Of a stretch of 64,000 bases of DNA, positions 36,299 through 47,466 are shown piece by piece. Location of the stretch: assembly GCA_021030905.1 (NCBI GenBank), contig JAGFMI010000002.1:1116001-1180000 (forward strand). Reading direction: 5' to 3'. The notes beneath the pieces are model-generated. The model worked only from the letters and a program-made list of their open reading frames with translations. It was not told the origin of the DNA and did not search any database. This stretch comes from Pyrenula massariospora (lineage: Eukaryota; Ascomycota; Eurotiomycetes; Pyrenulales; Pyrenulaceae). The position numbers were made by a program, and so were the translations under genes. How positions within the stretch are numbered: position 1 is the first letter of the stretch; each line of letters opens with the position of its first letter.

Positions 36299-37152
36299 GC
36301 AGGATCAGTCTAATCGAAGAAGTGAGCGTCAATCGGACAACAAACAAGCCCAGAAAGATGTCTTGGTATTCAGAAAAGCTTCCTCGGCGTGGAGAGTGGG
36401 AGCGTCGGCTTCCTGGTCAAGAAAGGCAACAAGCCTCTGTGCGGAGGAAGCATGCAGCTTGTGTCATCGCACTAAGAGACGAAGGGGGCCCCATCCCACC
36501 TTTCGTTGGCCTGCCTCCAAGATCCGTCGCCTCCACTGGTGTCGATCGGCCGCTGGTGGAGATGGAGGTGTCTGGGTAGCCCCAATGGTTATTGGCGTAA
36601 AGGCGGATGAGATCGACAGGACTTCATACAGCCTACCGTACTACCGATGTTGGAAGCAAGATCGCCTCCCGTACGGCCTATCCCGTCCGATTAGGCGGAG
36701 AGCCGAGCAAGATTGACATCTGCCGAAAGATGATTCGCATTGTTGTCGACGGACAAAAGGTACTTTCCCAACTTAGTGAGATGAAGCTCAGACGATGCCT
36801 TAGGATACGAACTGTCGACGTGCAAAGATCCCTTATACCCGCAGCGTCAACATCGCTAATGGCACATTGTAGATATCACGTGCAACATCTCTACCACCAA
36901 TGCGGCAATGAGTGGTGAGTTACGCTTCCTCTCAGCATCGATGTGGAAGTAATAACTGAAATTAATGGTATGCATACTATGTTGCCGTTAATCGATTGCA
37001 TGCATGACGTTCAGGTTTGATATCGTGAGTATTATCTTAAATATTATTATTAAAGCAAGACCGGCCCTCTCGAGGAGCACCCAAACGTTGAAAAGTCATT
37101 ACAAACGGCGACGACTTATCTCGCCGTCAAATATCTGCTGTACTAGCAGCTT
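36299..37152. other. Intergenic
   Basis: Promoter of the Zn2Cys6 gene and 3' flank of the MFS gene. Frames at 36213-36716 are antisense or leader shadows. AT-rich at 36950-37060. Nothing else seen. Confidence 0.5.
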
Positions 37153-38944
37153 CTAGAATTTTTCCGATGCTACCACATCCTCTTCGCTGTCATCCCTCAC
37201 ATTGCGCATCATGCTGTCAAAGACATTCACATTTCGTGGTTTACCCATCTTTTCTCTAATCTCTTTGCCTTTGAATATGATAACAACAACGGGAATGAAC
37301 GCAAGTACGCTTCCCATAACAGTAAAGAATACAAATACCCATTGGTAGCCGATTTTTTCAGCAAAATGAATGGTGTAAAAGGCAAAAGTCATGCCAATCT
37401 CTTGCCTTAGGAAGTTGAATAGTTGGCTTACTTCATTGCCTTCGGGCCGATAGCAGTCAATGGCATAAGTATAGCAAGTGGTCGTGATGATCTGAATTCC
37501 AAAGGATGCAAGGCCCATGCCGAACAAAGATGCAAACCAATGAACATGGTATGCCAATGTGAATCCGTAAATGAGCAGGCCCGCAGGAACGAGGATCTCG
37601 CCAGTCCAGATCGCCTTCAAGCGGACTTCGGGCACTGGATCACGGCCGCCGAGGAGGCGACGTTCTCTTTTCACGATAAAATCTAAGACCATACCAGCAG
37701 CGAGCTAGACCCTAGGAGTTAGCAAATTGAGTGATCTGTGTGATCGGAAATTCATACCTCTCCAAGACAGCCGCCAATTGTCAGGGCAGCTCCATAACCT
37801 AGTCCTATTTGCAGCGTATCCCAGCCGAAGAACTCTTCAAATATAGAAGCCACCGTGACGGCAGGTAAAATGCTCGCAAAGCCGTACTGAGAGGCGAAGT
37901 AAAGTGCTGGGAAAATGACGCTTGGATATTTCGCCATTTTGATGGAGGGGAGAACAAAATAGCTTGGCTTCAGATTGAGCTCTGGATGATTACTCCAGAG
38001 CTTGAGACGGTCAAGATAATCGCCGAGGCCCATTTTGGCCGTTTGGTGTCCCTCGCTTGCATTCTTCGTGCGCTGCCGGCGAATATAAAGCGTTTCGGGG
38101 AGGCAGAAAAAGATCACTAAGAGCATGATCCCATCGAGAATGGCTGCAAATTTAAAGATCCAGCGCCATCCACAATATTGCCCTAGAAGGCCACCAATGA
38201 TGGGTGCTAAATGGCCACCGTTCACCATCGTGACAGTGAAGACGCCCATTGCACGTCCACTGAAACGGTAAGAGTTAGCATGAACCTCTCTGGCACAAGA
38301 ACCGCGCCTACCGCTGATGGAAGAAAAACAGATCTACCACTGTGGCGGCACCGAGAGCCATTGCAGCAGGGAAGAATCCATTGAAGACGCGAGCGACCAG
38401 TAGTTGGCCGAAAGATTTCGTGTAGGCACACCCAAGCGCGGACACAAAACCAAGGAGTGTCGTGAACAGATATATTGGTCGCCGACCGTATTTATTCGAT
38501 AGAGGAACCCATGCAAATGGTCCCACTCCATTCAGTGCAATGACGATAGTTCTATAAAGAGTTAGGTGAGGCTGGAAGATGGAACCTTGGTGTTCTTACG
38601 TCTGGTAGGACGCTCTGACTTTGGAAATATGGAATTCTTTGGCCATCGGCCCATAGGCCGGGTTGATGATGGCTGTATTCAGTGTCCCAAGTCCAGCCAA
38701 TAAACATACTTGGAGAAGTACTCCGATCTAGGTAATTCAGTCGTGAGCAAGATGGGAAACAACGTTCACAGACCTTGAGACTGAGTGGCCAATTGAGCGG
38801 ATCCTTGGGATCGTCGGATGGCTGTGGGTTCAGCAATGGCTTCGCATTAGGTATCTCTTCTGTTGAGTCGTTGTCTTGTTTATGCTCCGGCGCCGAAGGG
38901 ACGGGAGTCATTGACCCGGAGTATGTGGGATTTTCCTTTTCCAT
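37153..38944 (-). CDS. MFS transporter (DHA1-type drug/substrate antiporter family)
   Basis: Twelve-span plasma-membrane transporter of 530 residues. Exons: 38944-38774, 38727-38600, 38551-38312, 38259-37758 and 37704-37153; the first donor is GTCTGT, the rest are standard, and all phases agree. The N-terminal tail ends DPKDPLNWPLSLK, typical of this fungal branch. Next come NTAIINPAYGPMAKEF, the loop 2-3 motif PLSNKYGRRPIYLF, LLVARVFNGFFPAAMALGAA (span 4), GHLAPIIGGLLGQYCGWRW and LPETLYIRRQ, which matches the span 6 end motif of the group. The C-terminal half contains PAGLLIYGFTLAYHVHW and GIQIITTTCYTYAIDCYRP. Head-to-head with the hydrolase gene across 562 bp, which suggests joint control and transport of the substrate of that pathway. 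Confidence 0.9.
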
Positions 38945-39506
38945 TGTGCTGGTGAAGACACAAAGGCGTTATCAATCAGGCGGGTGATGGACCACAGCTT
39001 CGCCGGGCTTGCGGCGTATATATCGAAGGGCCCACGATATAGGCAAGACGCGAGAGAGTGAATTGGAATATCGATGAAAAGAGATGGCAACAAACGTCGC
39101 CTCGCCTATTCTCCGAGTAGCAGTGAGAAGGAGGAGCCGATCGCGTCTTCAGGGTTCTCTTTAGCAAGCCAGCCATGTGGGTTTGGGGCAGAGATAGGAT
39201 GACGTCGATCGGCGCTCCACCAGTCCACCGGCGTCCCGCGGCCAAACGCCCCGGTCCGCCCTTGGTGTCCCAAGCTCGACTGCCCTCCCAACCAGACGCC
39301 AGCTTTCCACAACGCCCGGTAATTATTCCCCTGGGGCCCCTTGTCCAACCCACCCCTCCGCATCAGCTCTTACGTTGCGCTCCAATTATGCGAGAGCAAT
39401 AGGCGACATATTTCACGGAGATCGCTGCGCCGCAAAGCTGTTGCTTTTTATCTGGTCAAACATACGGTACATATCTCGCGTGTTCGATTGTGATTGCTGC
39501 TTAACA
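38945..39506. promoter_or_regulatory. Shared divergent promoter, MFS transporter / EthD-hydrolase
   Basis: The two genes start 562 bp apart on opposite strands. A TATATAT run at 39017-39023 lies about 75 bp before the MFS start codon. Several CCG/CGG triplets of the type bound by Zn2Cys6 proteins are present (for example near 39003-39016 and 39228-39255), but I cannot assign one site to the local regulator. Confidence 0.45.
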
Positions 39507-40994
39507 ATGTCAGAAAACGCCGACACACCGTCTGCAGGCTTCTTCTACGTGCTAAGCGCGCCAAAGGACTCCTTGTCCTTGGAGGAGTATCATGATTGGT
39601 ACAACCATGAACACGGTCCGCTGAGGCTGCAGCTGGATTGGATAAGAAATGGCTATCGCTACGTTGGCCGTGACAGTGACAAAGACACATGGTTGGCATG
39701 CTACGATCTCGAGAAGCTTTCAGGCTTTGACGAGCCTTCATACGCCAAACTTCGAGTTGAGCGGTCTCAAAGAGAAAGCCTGATCGTGCCCAACCAGTTG
39801 AAATTTCTTGACCGCAGGATCTACTCATTGTCTTCTTCCCGTGGCTCTGTTTCGTCGCCTCCACCTGTTGTCTTGGCGGTCACTCTCGTCGTCAAGGATG
39901 CGGATGTTCCAGAGATTGATAAGTGGTATGAAGATGAACATATTGAGTTGCTGTCAAAGATTCCAGGCTGGCTTCGAAGTCGTCGTTTTCGGCTGAACTG
40001 GAGCGAAGACCAGAAGGAGGGTGTCACCGAACTTCTCGCTGTGCATGACTTTGCCCAAACGAATGGGCTTGGAGGGCCAGAGCATGAGCACGCCCGCACT
40101 ACTCCTTGGCGAAACAGAGTCTGGGAGAAAATAGTCAGCTCGGATCGAAAACTTTTCGATTTGAAGTATGAACTTAAGGCTGAAAATTACCATGTTCCGC
40201 AGCTGGGCAGCACTTCGGACATCAGTCTGTGGCGTATAGATGGAAATACACAAGATCCCAAGAGCCCAGTGATTGCGTTTTCCAATTCTTTACTATCAAC
40301 TCTCCATATCTGGGACTCAACGATTGAGAGCCTCAAAAACGTCTTTCCGACACATCGCTTCCTCAGATACAATTCCCGAGGATACGCTTCAAAGTCTGAC
40401 CAACCTGTCAACCTTGACCTCCTTACCCAAGACCTAGCGAAGTTACTTGACCACCTGGAAATCGATAAGTGTCGCGCTGTTATCGGCGTGAGCATGGGCG
40501 GAATTACCACCCTCAACTTCGCAGCCAGGTATCCGCAATTGCTAGAGAAGTTCATCGCTTGTGCCTGCAACGTCGTTTCCACTCCCGTGAACAATAAAGC
40601 ATGGGATGACCGTATCTCTGTATTGAACTCCGATAACGGGCAAGCAAAGATAGCTGATCAGACCATCGCCAGATGGTTCGCAACTTCTCCAACCGATCCA
40701 GAAACTGCTGGCATGAAACAGGTCAAAGAAATGATCCTTGCTGGGTCAAAGCAAGGCTGTATCGATTGCATACGATGCATCCAAAACTATAATCTATCTA
40801 AAAGCGTCAAGCAGATACCAGTTCCAGGATTGTGCGTTGTTGGCTCCAAGGATGGAGTGCTGCCTCCGGCAATGGCAGAACTTGCGAAGACAATGCCACA
40901 AGCTGAATATGTGGAGATACCAGATGCTGGTCACCTGCCAATGGTCCAAAATCCAGATGCGTTCACAAATGCCATCGTAAAATTCTTGAAATAA
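39507..40994 (+). CDS. EthD/Dabb-like domain fused to enol-lactonase-like alpha/beta hydrolase
   Basis: Single exon, 495 residues. Residues 1-220 contain two related ferredoxin-like units: FFYVLSAPKDSLSLEEYHDW with YNHEHGPLRL, and VTLVVKDADVPEIDKWYEDE with HIELLSKIPGW. Both match the pattern of EthD/Dabb barrel proteins. From about residue 235 it continues as an alpha/beta hydrolase of the 3-oxoadipate enol-lactonase type: RYNSRGYASKSDQP (oxyanion side), the nucleophile elbow GVSMGGITTLNFAARYP, the acid in VVGSKDGVLPP, and the catalytic His in DAGHLPMVQNPDAF. The likely reaction is hydrolysis of a lactone or ester formed in breakdown of a cyclic compound. The start codon is the ATG at 39507; an open frame continues upstream but only through promoter sequence. 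Confidence 0.82.
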   Translation: MSENADTPSAGFFYVLSAPKDSLSLEEYHDWYNHEHGPLRLQLDWIRNGYRYVGRDSDKDTWLACYDLEKLSGFDEPSYAKLRVERSQRESLIVPNQLKFLDRRIYSLSSSRGSVSSPPPVVLAVTLVVKDADVPEIDKWYEDEHIELLSKIPGWLRSRRFRLNWSEDQKEGVTELLAVHDFAQTNGLGGPEHEHARTTPWRNRVWEKIVSSDRKLFDLKYELKAENYHVPQLGSTSDISLWRIDGNTQDPKSPVIAFSNSLLSTLHIWDSTIESLKNVFPTHRFLRYNSRGYASKSDQPVNLDLLTQDLAKLLDHLEIDKCRAVIGVSMGGITTLNFAARYPQLLEKFIACACNVVSTPVNNKAWDDRISVLNSDNGQAKIADQTIARWFATSPTDPETAGMKQVKEMILAGSKQGCIDCIRCIQNYNLSKSVKQIPVPGLCVVGSKDGVLPPAMAELAKTMPQAEYVEIPDAGHLPMVQNPDAFTNAIVKFLK

Positions 40995-42590
40995 ACTCAA
41001 GGTTTACGCTGGCATGGTAAAAGTGTAGGTCATATTTTCGTTATATCCTCGTGCTTTGCGAACCTAGTGCGCAGCACATAGTACACTGAAAAGGATTCTG
41101 TGCCGGAGGTCACATCTAATGAGATCAAACATAATTTTTCAAACTCCTTAAAAACACTTTCAGGTATGTCAAGCACCACGCAAATATTGGCCGCCATCAT
41201 CACAAACCAATCGCCTCCACCCAAGCATGCCCTAAAACTCACTCCGTCACGTGACTGTACACCGCACACACAGTTCCAAGAACTTCTACCGACCCTACTC
41301 CGAACCCCCGGCATAAGAACCATCCTCACGGAAAGCTCCACAATATACCCCAAACCTTGAACGTTGCGACATCATGCATAATTCCCATTTTCCAGAAGTG
41401 CCTTTTTGAGGCAGGCCTCACCTGGAACCGGAGACTCGCCGGAAATCCGTGTGGAGCACTGTCGACGCTTGTTTTTTGTGGAGAATCCTGGGGAAAAGGC
41501 TGTCGGCAGCCTGATTCGGGAGTCTTCCGGTATCAGATCAAGATACTTGTTTGCTGTTGTGTGGCTGTGTTAGCCTGACAAATAGAGAGAGGTGTGTTGC
41601 GTATTCTCTTTAGGATTGACTGGGATGGGGTGATAAGATGTACATTATACACCAGGTATTGTGGTGAGTACGGTCTGTTTTTTGTTTTTTGGTTACAGGG
41701 GTTTTTGAGGCATGTACTTCTCTGATCAATCAGATCCCAAAAAAGCAAAAGAATGATGTGTAGATTCACGCTGTCCTCATGACACAGTCCAAGCAGGGTT
41801 CACTATTCTCCAGCCTCGATTGGAAAACAGGACTGTTGGATGTTCTTACGCCATTCTGACGCTTGCAGGGATAGGAGGCCTTGGACTATCTTTCTTCTCA
41901 TTTTACAGCAGGCGTGTCGCACCGAACCCTCCACATGACCACCAAGTCTGTGCGTTGAGACACATCCAGTCGGCCAGCCAGCCACCTGACCCCAGCATGC
42001 ACGAGATCGATCGATGTACTGAATTCCCCATGGATGGTGGATAGTGGAGACCGCCATTCTAAGCTAGTAAACCAAAGATCTTGAAGTTCACAGTAAAAAA
42101 ATCGTACCGTACAGTAGTGAGGAATCTACGGCCTATCAAATATTTCAACCTTTGAAAGATTGGAAGCGTACACACATAGACATACTAGGTCTTCCACCAA
42201 TAGATCATAGAACACTGTTGTATAAAACCTTTGAAATAATCTACGCGCATTGATGATGGAGAACTTCTGTAAAATTTTACAACGTAGCCCTATATTCTTT
42301 TGATATATCCTACGACCGACGTGCTCATTGAGACCATAAATAAACTTAGAGAAAAGATGGTAAATGCAGTCCCAGCCATGAAAAAGATTGTCTAGCACAA
42401 AAAATTACCAACAGGCAGCAAAAAACAATTCAGACAGCCTTCCCAATCAAGTCATCTCAAATCATACCACGTCACTCAGTAGATAGCTTTATGGCGGCCG
42501 TAAACTCATCCCGTCCATCCCATTCTATCCCTCTGTCTAATGATCAATCTATGAATCCTCTCTCCCAAACACTTCTCTCCCCTTATCACA
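40995..42590. other. Intergenic, convergent 3' ends, 1.6 kb
   Basis: Lies between the hydrolase (plus strand) and the CoA-transferase (minus strand). Frames at 41100-41360, 41803-42057 and 42126-42398 show no family resemblance. No repeat or RNA found. Confidence 0.5.
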
Positions 42591-44491
42591 TCACCACCAA
42601 CCCGGCCCATCCCACCCATTGGGCCGCGTCATAACAGTCCACCCATTCCGCATCCCGCTCGTGCTCACCACCGGCCGACACGTCTTGATCACGCCGGGCT
42701 CCCCAAACCCGACCCCCTTCAGCTCCACCATGAATCTGTCGTCGAAGAACCTCTGTGCATGCAGCCGTTTCATACTCTTGATCGCGGCCTTACTGACCAC
42801 GTCAAAGTTCGCCAGATGGCCCAGCTTGAATTCCTCAATCTCCGGCTTATGATCTTGTAGAACTTTTTGCCAGACGTCGTCAGGATACATGCCCATATCC
42901 ATAACCCACAGATTGTACTTCGTCAAGCTGACGCCAAGCTCCCAACTCCCGCCCTCAGTAGCACGTTTATACAGGCCCAAGAGCGCGGCACAAGCGCCCA
43001 GCTCGCCGGTGCCGTAGTCGCTCATCGGGAACGGCGGCAGCACAGGCTGACCAAGGCCCATCGCCTCGCCGTGACCCCATGCTAACCCACTGACCGCATC
43101 GGCGATGGGCTGCCACCCGCTGCGCTCACGCAAGGGCCCAGAAAATCCAAAGCAGTTCTCTCGTACGAATACGATGCCCTTTCCACGGGACTCGAAACGG
43201 TTTTTCAGATCTTGCGGGCCGTAGCCGAGACGCTCCAGGCTACCCGTGCGGTATCCGTCTAAAATGATGTCGACGCCGTCGTCAAGGAGCGCTTCAAATT
43301 TCTTACGGTCGGATGGGCTGCGGAGGTCAAGGTCGGTGGTGTGTTTGCCGAAATTGAGGTCGACCTGGTAGTATGGTACGTCTGGAAGATTGGGACTTGT
43401 AACTTTTAGGACTGAGGCTCCGTATTCAGCCAGCGTGCGGCCGATACAGGGCCCTGCGATGACACGTGTGAGGTCTAGGACGCGGATTCCGGCTAGTAGT
43501 TGGGGCCGGCTATCGGAGGGCGAGATAGGGGACGGTGTGGGGCTTGCTGGCGGTGGAGGGAAGGGTGCGGGTGTGTTGGTAGACTCGATTTTTGTGCAGG
43601 TTATGAGAGGCTCTGCAGTGAGGGCACGACCTTGTGGGGTGGCGAGGAAGTCAGAGTGTTTGTAGACAATACAGCCGGACTGTTTGAGAGAGTCGGTTTT
43701 GGCATCCAGTTCTTCAGGAGTGAATTTTTGGGTCTCAGCTTGAATGATGTTGCAAATTTCATCGTATGAGGGAAGGGGATCATTGGGAAGGAAGCCGGGG
43801 AGGGAGAGGGCGTTAAGGATTGGGGTTGCTTCGAGAGAGCCGTGGGTATGGTAGTATTGACCAGGAATGGAGGTTTTGTACATCTGGAACATGACTGTGA
43901 GCGGATTGACTGGTGAGCTTTTGCAGGCTGCTCACATTCGCAGAGAGACGTCGGTAGAGGTTGGATTGAGCTTGGTGGATGTCGGTTGCTATAGGTGGTT
44001 TAAGTCAGCATTTCTAAAGTCGCCTCTAGCCGCTGGCGTTGAACAACTGCTTGTTCTTTTGCGAATGATCTTGCTCGGTAGCATTCTAAGGTAGACAACA
44101 AGCTCAAACACTCACGTTTCAACTTTGGTACCACCCTCTTATCCCATTTCCCAAATCCATCCAACGTGCTCAGATAACTCATGAACAGGAACACTGTAGC
44201 ATGGTCACTGTCAATTTCTGCTGTCTGCTCACCGAGCTCCGGATATCTCAGCCTTCCCAGAGCGATGGCTAAGGAAGCCTCGAGGGCCTTTAACGCTGTA
44301 ATGGCTTCGGCCTCCTTCCATGGGGAAGGAATTGCAGGCCCGCCGCCGGGTCCTGTGATCTTGACCTTCGCTGCCGACTTCCTCACCTCACCTGGCAAGG
44401 CAACCGTCTCGTCTGACAGCAAGTGTCTGAAGGTCGTTTGGGCGGCTGTCAGCGTGTCGTAGGGCTCGCCATTGACCTGACGTGCCGCCAT
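42591..44491 (-). CDS. Family III CoA-transferase (CaiB/BaiF type)
   Basis: Moves CoA between carboxylic acids (formyl-CoA/carnitine-CoA transferase type). Exons 44491-44116, 43988-43936 and 43883-42591 give 573 residues, with all phases fitting. The diagnostic start of the CaiB fold is LLAGIRVLDLTRVIAGPCIGRTLAEYGASVLKV-like, and the Asp that becomes acylated in this family is expected shortly after, in the VDLNFGKHTTDLDLRS region. Next come LLDDGVDIILDGYRTGSLER, GIVFVRENCFGFSGPLRERS and GWQPIADAVSGLAWG. The N-terminal 200 residues, with a Pro/Ser-rich linker, probably form a decayed half of a two-domain version, as in long fungal members. It is head-to-head with the acetoacetyl-CoA-synthetase-like gene. 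Substrate unknown; a link to the neighbouring ligase and hydrolase is inferred. Confidence 0.85.
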
Positions 44492-45217
44492 GTTGTTCAA
44501 TCAGGTCGTGGCAGGCCCGGACTCCCGTGCGAGAAGTAGAAATCAGGAAGGGGCGGCCCGCGAGGTAGTACACAGATAGGAGGAAGGAGCGACCTACGTT
44601 TACATCTTGAAGGAGGATCGACGGTAGCTCTTGCCCGGGCAGGAAAGGCAGTCCCTTACTATCATCCCAGCTACCCGGTCCGCCAACACGTGGCCTGGGA
44701 GCGAGCGACGTCAATTGCGCCATTGAAAACGTGGATGGATGGGTCCCTGAAGGGTGGTCGACAGACGAGTGATGAATAACGGGACGCCTCCTCGGCGAAT
44801 GGCCGTTGTCAACGGGGCTAGCCACATGGATTCCTGGAGCATAATTGCTCGGTACCGGTGCCACGGAGACGTTGAGCCGGAGAAAAAACGCGGAGAAACT
44901 GTAACGTGACGCAGGAGGTCCTCTGGTGGCTTTACGGGATATTTGTCTTTAGCAACCCGAAGGTGCAACATGTGTGTGCTGTCATGGCGGGTGTGAGACC
45001 TGCCTTACTCACTCCAGTAGTCGACGAGGCTGCCGCAGCCACCGCGCCTGATCGGAGACTCACAGGGCTCACTCGCAACTCCCGTGTCGTCGAGGGTCCA
45101 AAGTGCGGCAATTTCTGTACTTGCATGTTAACGCACGATGACATCGAAGTTGAAAAACGAAGTATGTTTCAGCTCTAAACGACGACGTCGGTAAGATCTT
45201 GCCGTACTTTGTGCAAC
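44492..45217. promoter_or_regulatory. Shared divergent promoter, CoA-transferase / CoA ligase
   Basis: 726 bp separate the two start codons. Several CGG/CCG triplets are visible (for example GGTACCGGTGCCACGG near 44852-44867 and AGCCGGAG near 44875). No further gene is seen: the frames at 44388-44864 and 44711-44971 are leader shadows. Confidence 0.4.
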
Positions 45218-47299
45218 ATGAAACAGTGGTCTGGCCGACAGACGCCGCCGATCTGGCAGCCGGCAGATCCTGAAGGGACTCCTATGTCGATCTATCGCCG
45301 GCATATCAATCAGAAATTCGGTATCAATTTGAACAATTCAGTTGACCTCCATGAATGGACTGCGACGCGGCCACATGATTTCTGGATTGATCTCTACCAA
45401 TACTGCAAGATCATTCCCCCACTAGCGCCAGATACGTCAAAGGCATACGACGACACAAAAGATATCTCGTCTATTCCACCGTTCTTCCCTGGCCACTCTT
45501 TGAACTACGCCGAGAATCTTCTCGTCGGCCGCAATGCAACTATTACGGCACTCATTGGTCTGCGTGAAGGCCAGAAATTCGATGGGAAGCAGGGCGAATT
45601 TGTCACGTGGGGCGACTTGACAGAACGAGTTCGGAAAATTCGCAGTGGACTTCTTCGCCATGGAGTATGCCAAGGTGATCGCGTTGCGGTCATCATGGGC
45701 AACTCTGTCTGGACTATCGCGATCTTTATGGCGGCAGCGGCAATTGGCGCCATATTCACTTCCATCAACCCAGACATGGGCGCCGATGGATGCGTTTCGC
45801 GCCTGAGGCAGGTTCAGCCTAAGCTTCTGTTCGCAGATAGTCACGCTACCTATAAAGGTAAGAATGTAGATTTGACTCAGAAGATTTCAGGCGTTTTGGA
45901 CGCTTTGAGGCCATTCAAACCCCAGCATTTCATTGTTCCAATCCGTGCTTCTATGTTCCCCCTAGGAAGTCCATCTTTTCAAGATTTTCTTGCAGTATCC
46001 TCGCCAAATGACACTTTGAGCTTCATGCGCCTCCCCTTCTCCGCTCCGCTCCTCATCCTCTACAGCAGCGGCACATCAGGCCCCCCAAAATGCATTGTCC
46101 ATTCGCACGGCCTCATCCTTCAACACAAGAAAATCGCCCTCCTGCACAACTCCCTCACCTCCTCCGACACCGTCATGGCCTACAGCTCCACCAGCTGGGT
46201 CGTCTGGAACGTCATGGTCGGCTACCTCAGCGTCGGCGCCACAGTCATCTGCTACGACGGCAGCTCCATCCACCCCAGCGCCAAGACCATGCTCCAACTG
46301 GTTCAGAACTACCGCGCCTGCTTCTTCGCCACCAGCCCGCGCTACCTCCTCGAACTCGAGAAAGAACAAGCCGCAGACGGCACGCTGATCAAGGACCAAT
46401 TCAACCTCGCGCACCTCCGCCTCGTCACGACCACCGGCGCCACCCTGACCGCGTCCGCCATGCACGCCTTCTACCGCTCGTTTCCCGCGCACGTGCACCT
46501 CAGCTCCGTCGCAGGGGGCACAGACATAGCGACCAGCTGGCTCGCGACGAACCCCGCCGGTCCACTATATGCAGGCGAGATCCAGATGGCCGCGCTCGGC
46601 ATGGCCGTCGACGTCGCGGACGAAGACTCGGACTCGGTCACCAGCATCAAGGACTCTGGAGCGCCGGGGGAGATGGTCTGCCGTGTCCCGTTTCCCAGCA
46701 TGCCGCCCTTCTTCTGGGGCGATGCGTCCGGTGAGATGTACCGGAATAGCTATTTCACGCGGTACCCCGCGCCGGCGGTGAGCGTCTGGGCGCAGCATGA
46801 CCAGGTGTCGTATCATCCTGAGACTGGCGGGTGGGTGATGCACGGGCGGAGCGACGCGACGCTGAACCCGAGCGGGATTCGGTTTGGGAGTGCGGAGATT
46901 TACGGGGTTTTAGAGGCGGATGCGAGGTTGAGGGAGAGGATTGCGGAGAGTCTGTGTGTGGGGAGGAAGAGGGCGGGGGAGGCGGATGAGGTTGTGTTTT
47001 TGTTTTTGAAGATGAAGGGGGGTTATTTGCCGCTGACGTGGGGGTTTGTGGAGGAGGTCAAGGAGGCTATTCGGAGGGGGTTGAGTAGCAGGCATGTGCC
47101 GCGGTTTGTGGAGGAGGTGGGGGATGTACCGGTGACGGTTAATGGGAAGAAGGTGGAGATTGCCGTGAAGAAGATTCTTGCTGGGAAGGAGGTGAGGGTG
47201 AGTTCGACGGTGGCTAATCCGGGGTGTTTGGAGGAGTACCGGAGATTTGTGGGCTGGGGAGAGGGGAAGGTGGAGGGAGGATTAAAGGCGAAATTATAA
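45218..47299 (+). CDS. Acetoacetyl-CoA-synthetase-like ligase with PTS1
   Basis: Single exon, 693 residues, adenylate-forming enzyme. Landmarks: an N-terminal cap (IWQPADPEGTPMSIYRRHIN, DFWIDLYQY, FFPGHSLNYAENLLVGR), GDRVAVIMGNSVWTIAIFMA, the P-loop ILYSSGTSGPPKCIVHSHG, AYSSTSWVVWNVMVGYLSVG, VAGGTDIATSW, GEMVCRVPFPSMPPFFWGD, WVMHGRSDATLNPSGIRFGS and the catalytic Lys region VNGKKVEIAVKKIL. This order is that of acetoacetate-CoA ligases. The C-terminus is AKL, a good PTS1, so it is probably peroxisomal. The ATG at 45218 was chosen; a TTG nine bases upstream is unlikely. From about 46020 the codons become C-ending, and from about 46850 G-ending. Paired with the CoA-transferase gene. Confidence 0.9.
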   Translation: MKQWSGRQTPPIWQPADPEGTPMSIYRRHINQKFGINLNNSVDLHEWTATRPHDFWIDLYQYCKIIPPLAPDTSKAYDDTKDISSIPPFFPGHSLNYAENLLVGRNATITALIGLREGQKFDGKQGEFVTWGDLTERVRKIRSGLLRHGVCQGDRVAVIMGNSVWTIAIFMAAAAIGAIFTSINPDMGADGCVSRLRQVQPKLLFADSHATYKGKNVDLTQKISGVLDALRPFKPQHFIVPIRASMFPLGSPSFQDFLAVSSPNDTLSFMRLPFSAPLLILYSSGTSGPPKCIVHSHGLILQHKKIALLHNSLTSSDTVMAYSSTSWVVWNVMVGYLSVGATVICYDGSSIHPSAKTMLQLVQNYRACFFATSPRYLLELEKEQAADGTLIKDQFNLAHLRLVTTTGATLTASAMHAFYRSFPAHVHLSSVAGGTDIATSWLATNPAGPLYAGEIQMAALGMAVDVADEDSDSVTSIKDSGAPGEMVCRVPFPSMPPFFWGDASGEMYRNSYFTRYPAPAVSVWAQHDQVSYHPETGGWVMHGRSDATLNPSGIRFGSAEIYGVLEADARLRERIAESLCVGRKRAGEADEVVFLFLKMKGGYLPLTWGFVEEVKEAIRRGLSSRHVPRFVEEVGDVPVTVNGKKVEIAVKKILAGKEVRVSSTVANPGCLEEYRRFVGWGEGKVEGGLKAKL

Positions 47300-47466
47300 G
47301 GATTGTCTTTCTTTGAGCGGTAGATGACAACAGCTCGACCACCAATAAAGGTAGTGGAGGTGCTCGGTATAACACACCCGCTCAAAGAGTCTATATGCAT
47401 GCCTTTGAGTATGTTGACGTTCTTATAGGTCCGTCAACGTTAGTTCTCAACGCCAATGACTGTCTC

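Noticed and set aside
46090-46734. 214-codon Arg/Pro/His-rich frame
   Set aside because: Shadow of the CoA ligase frame, caused by C-ending codons.
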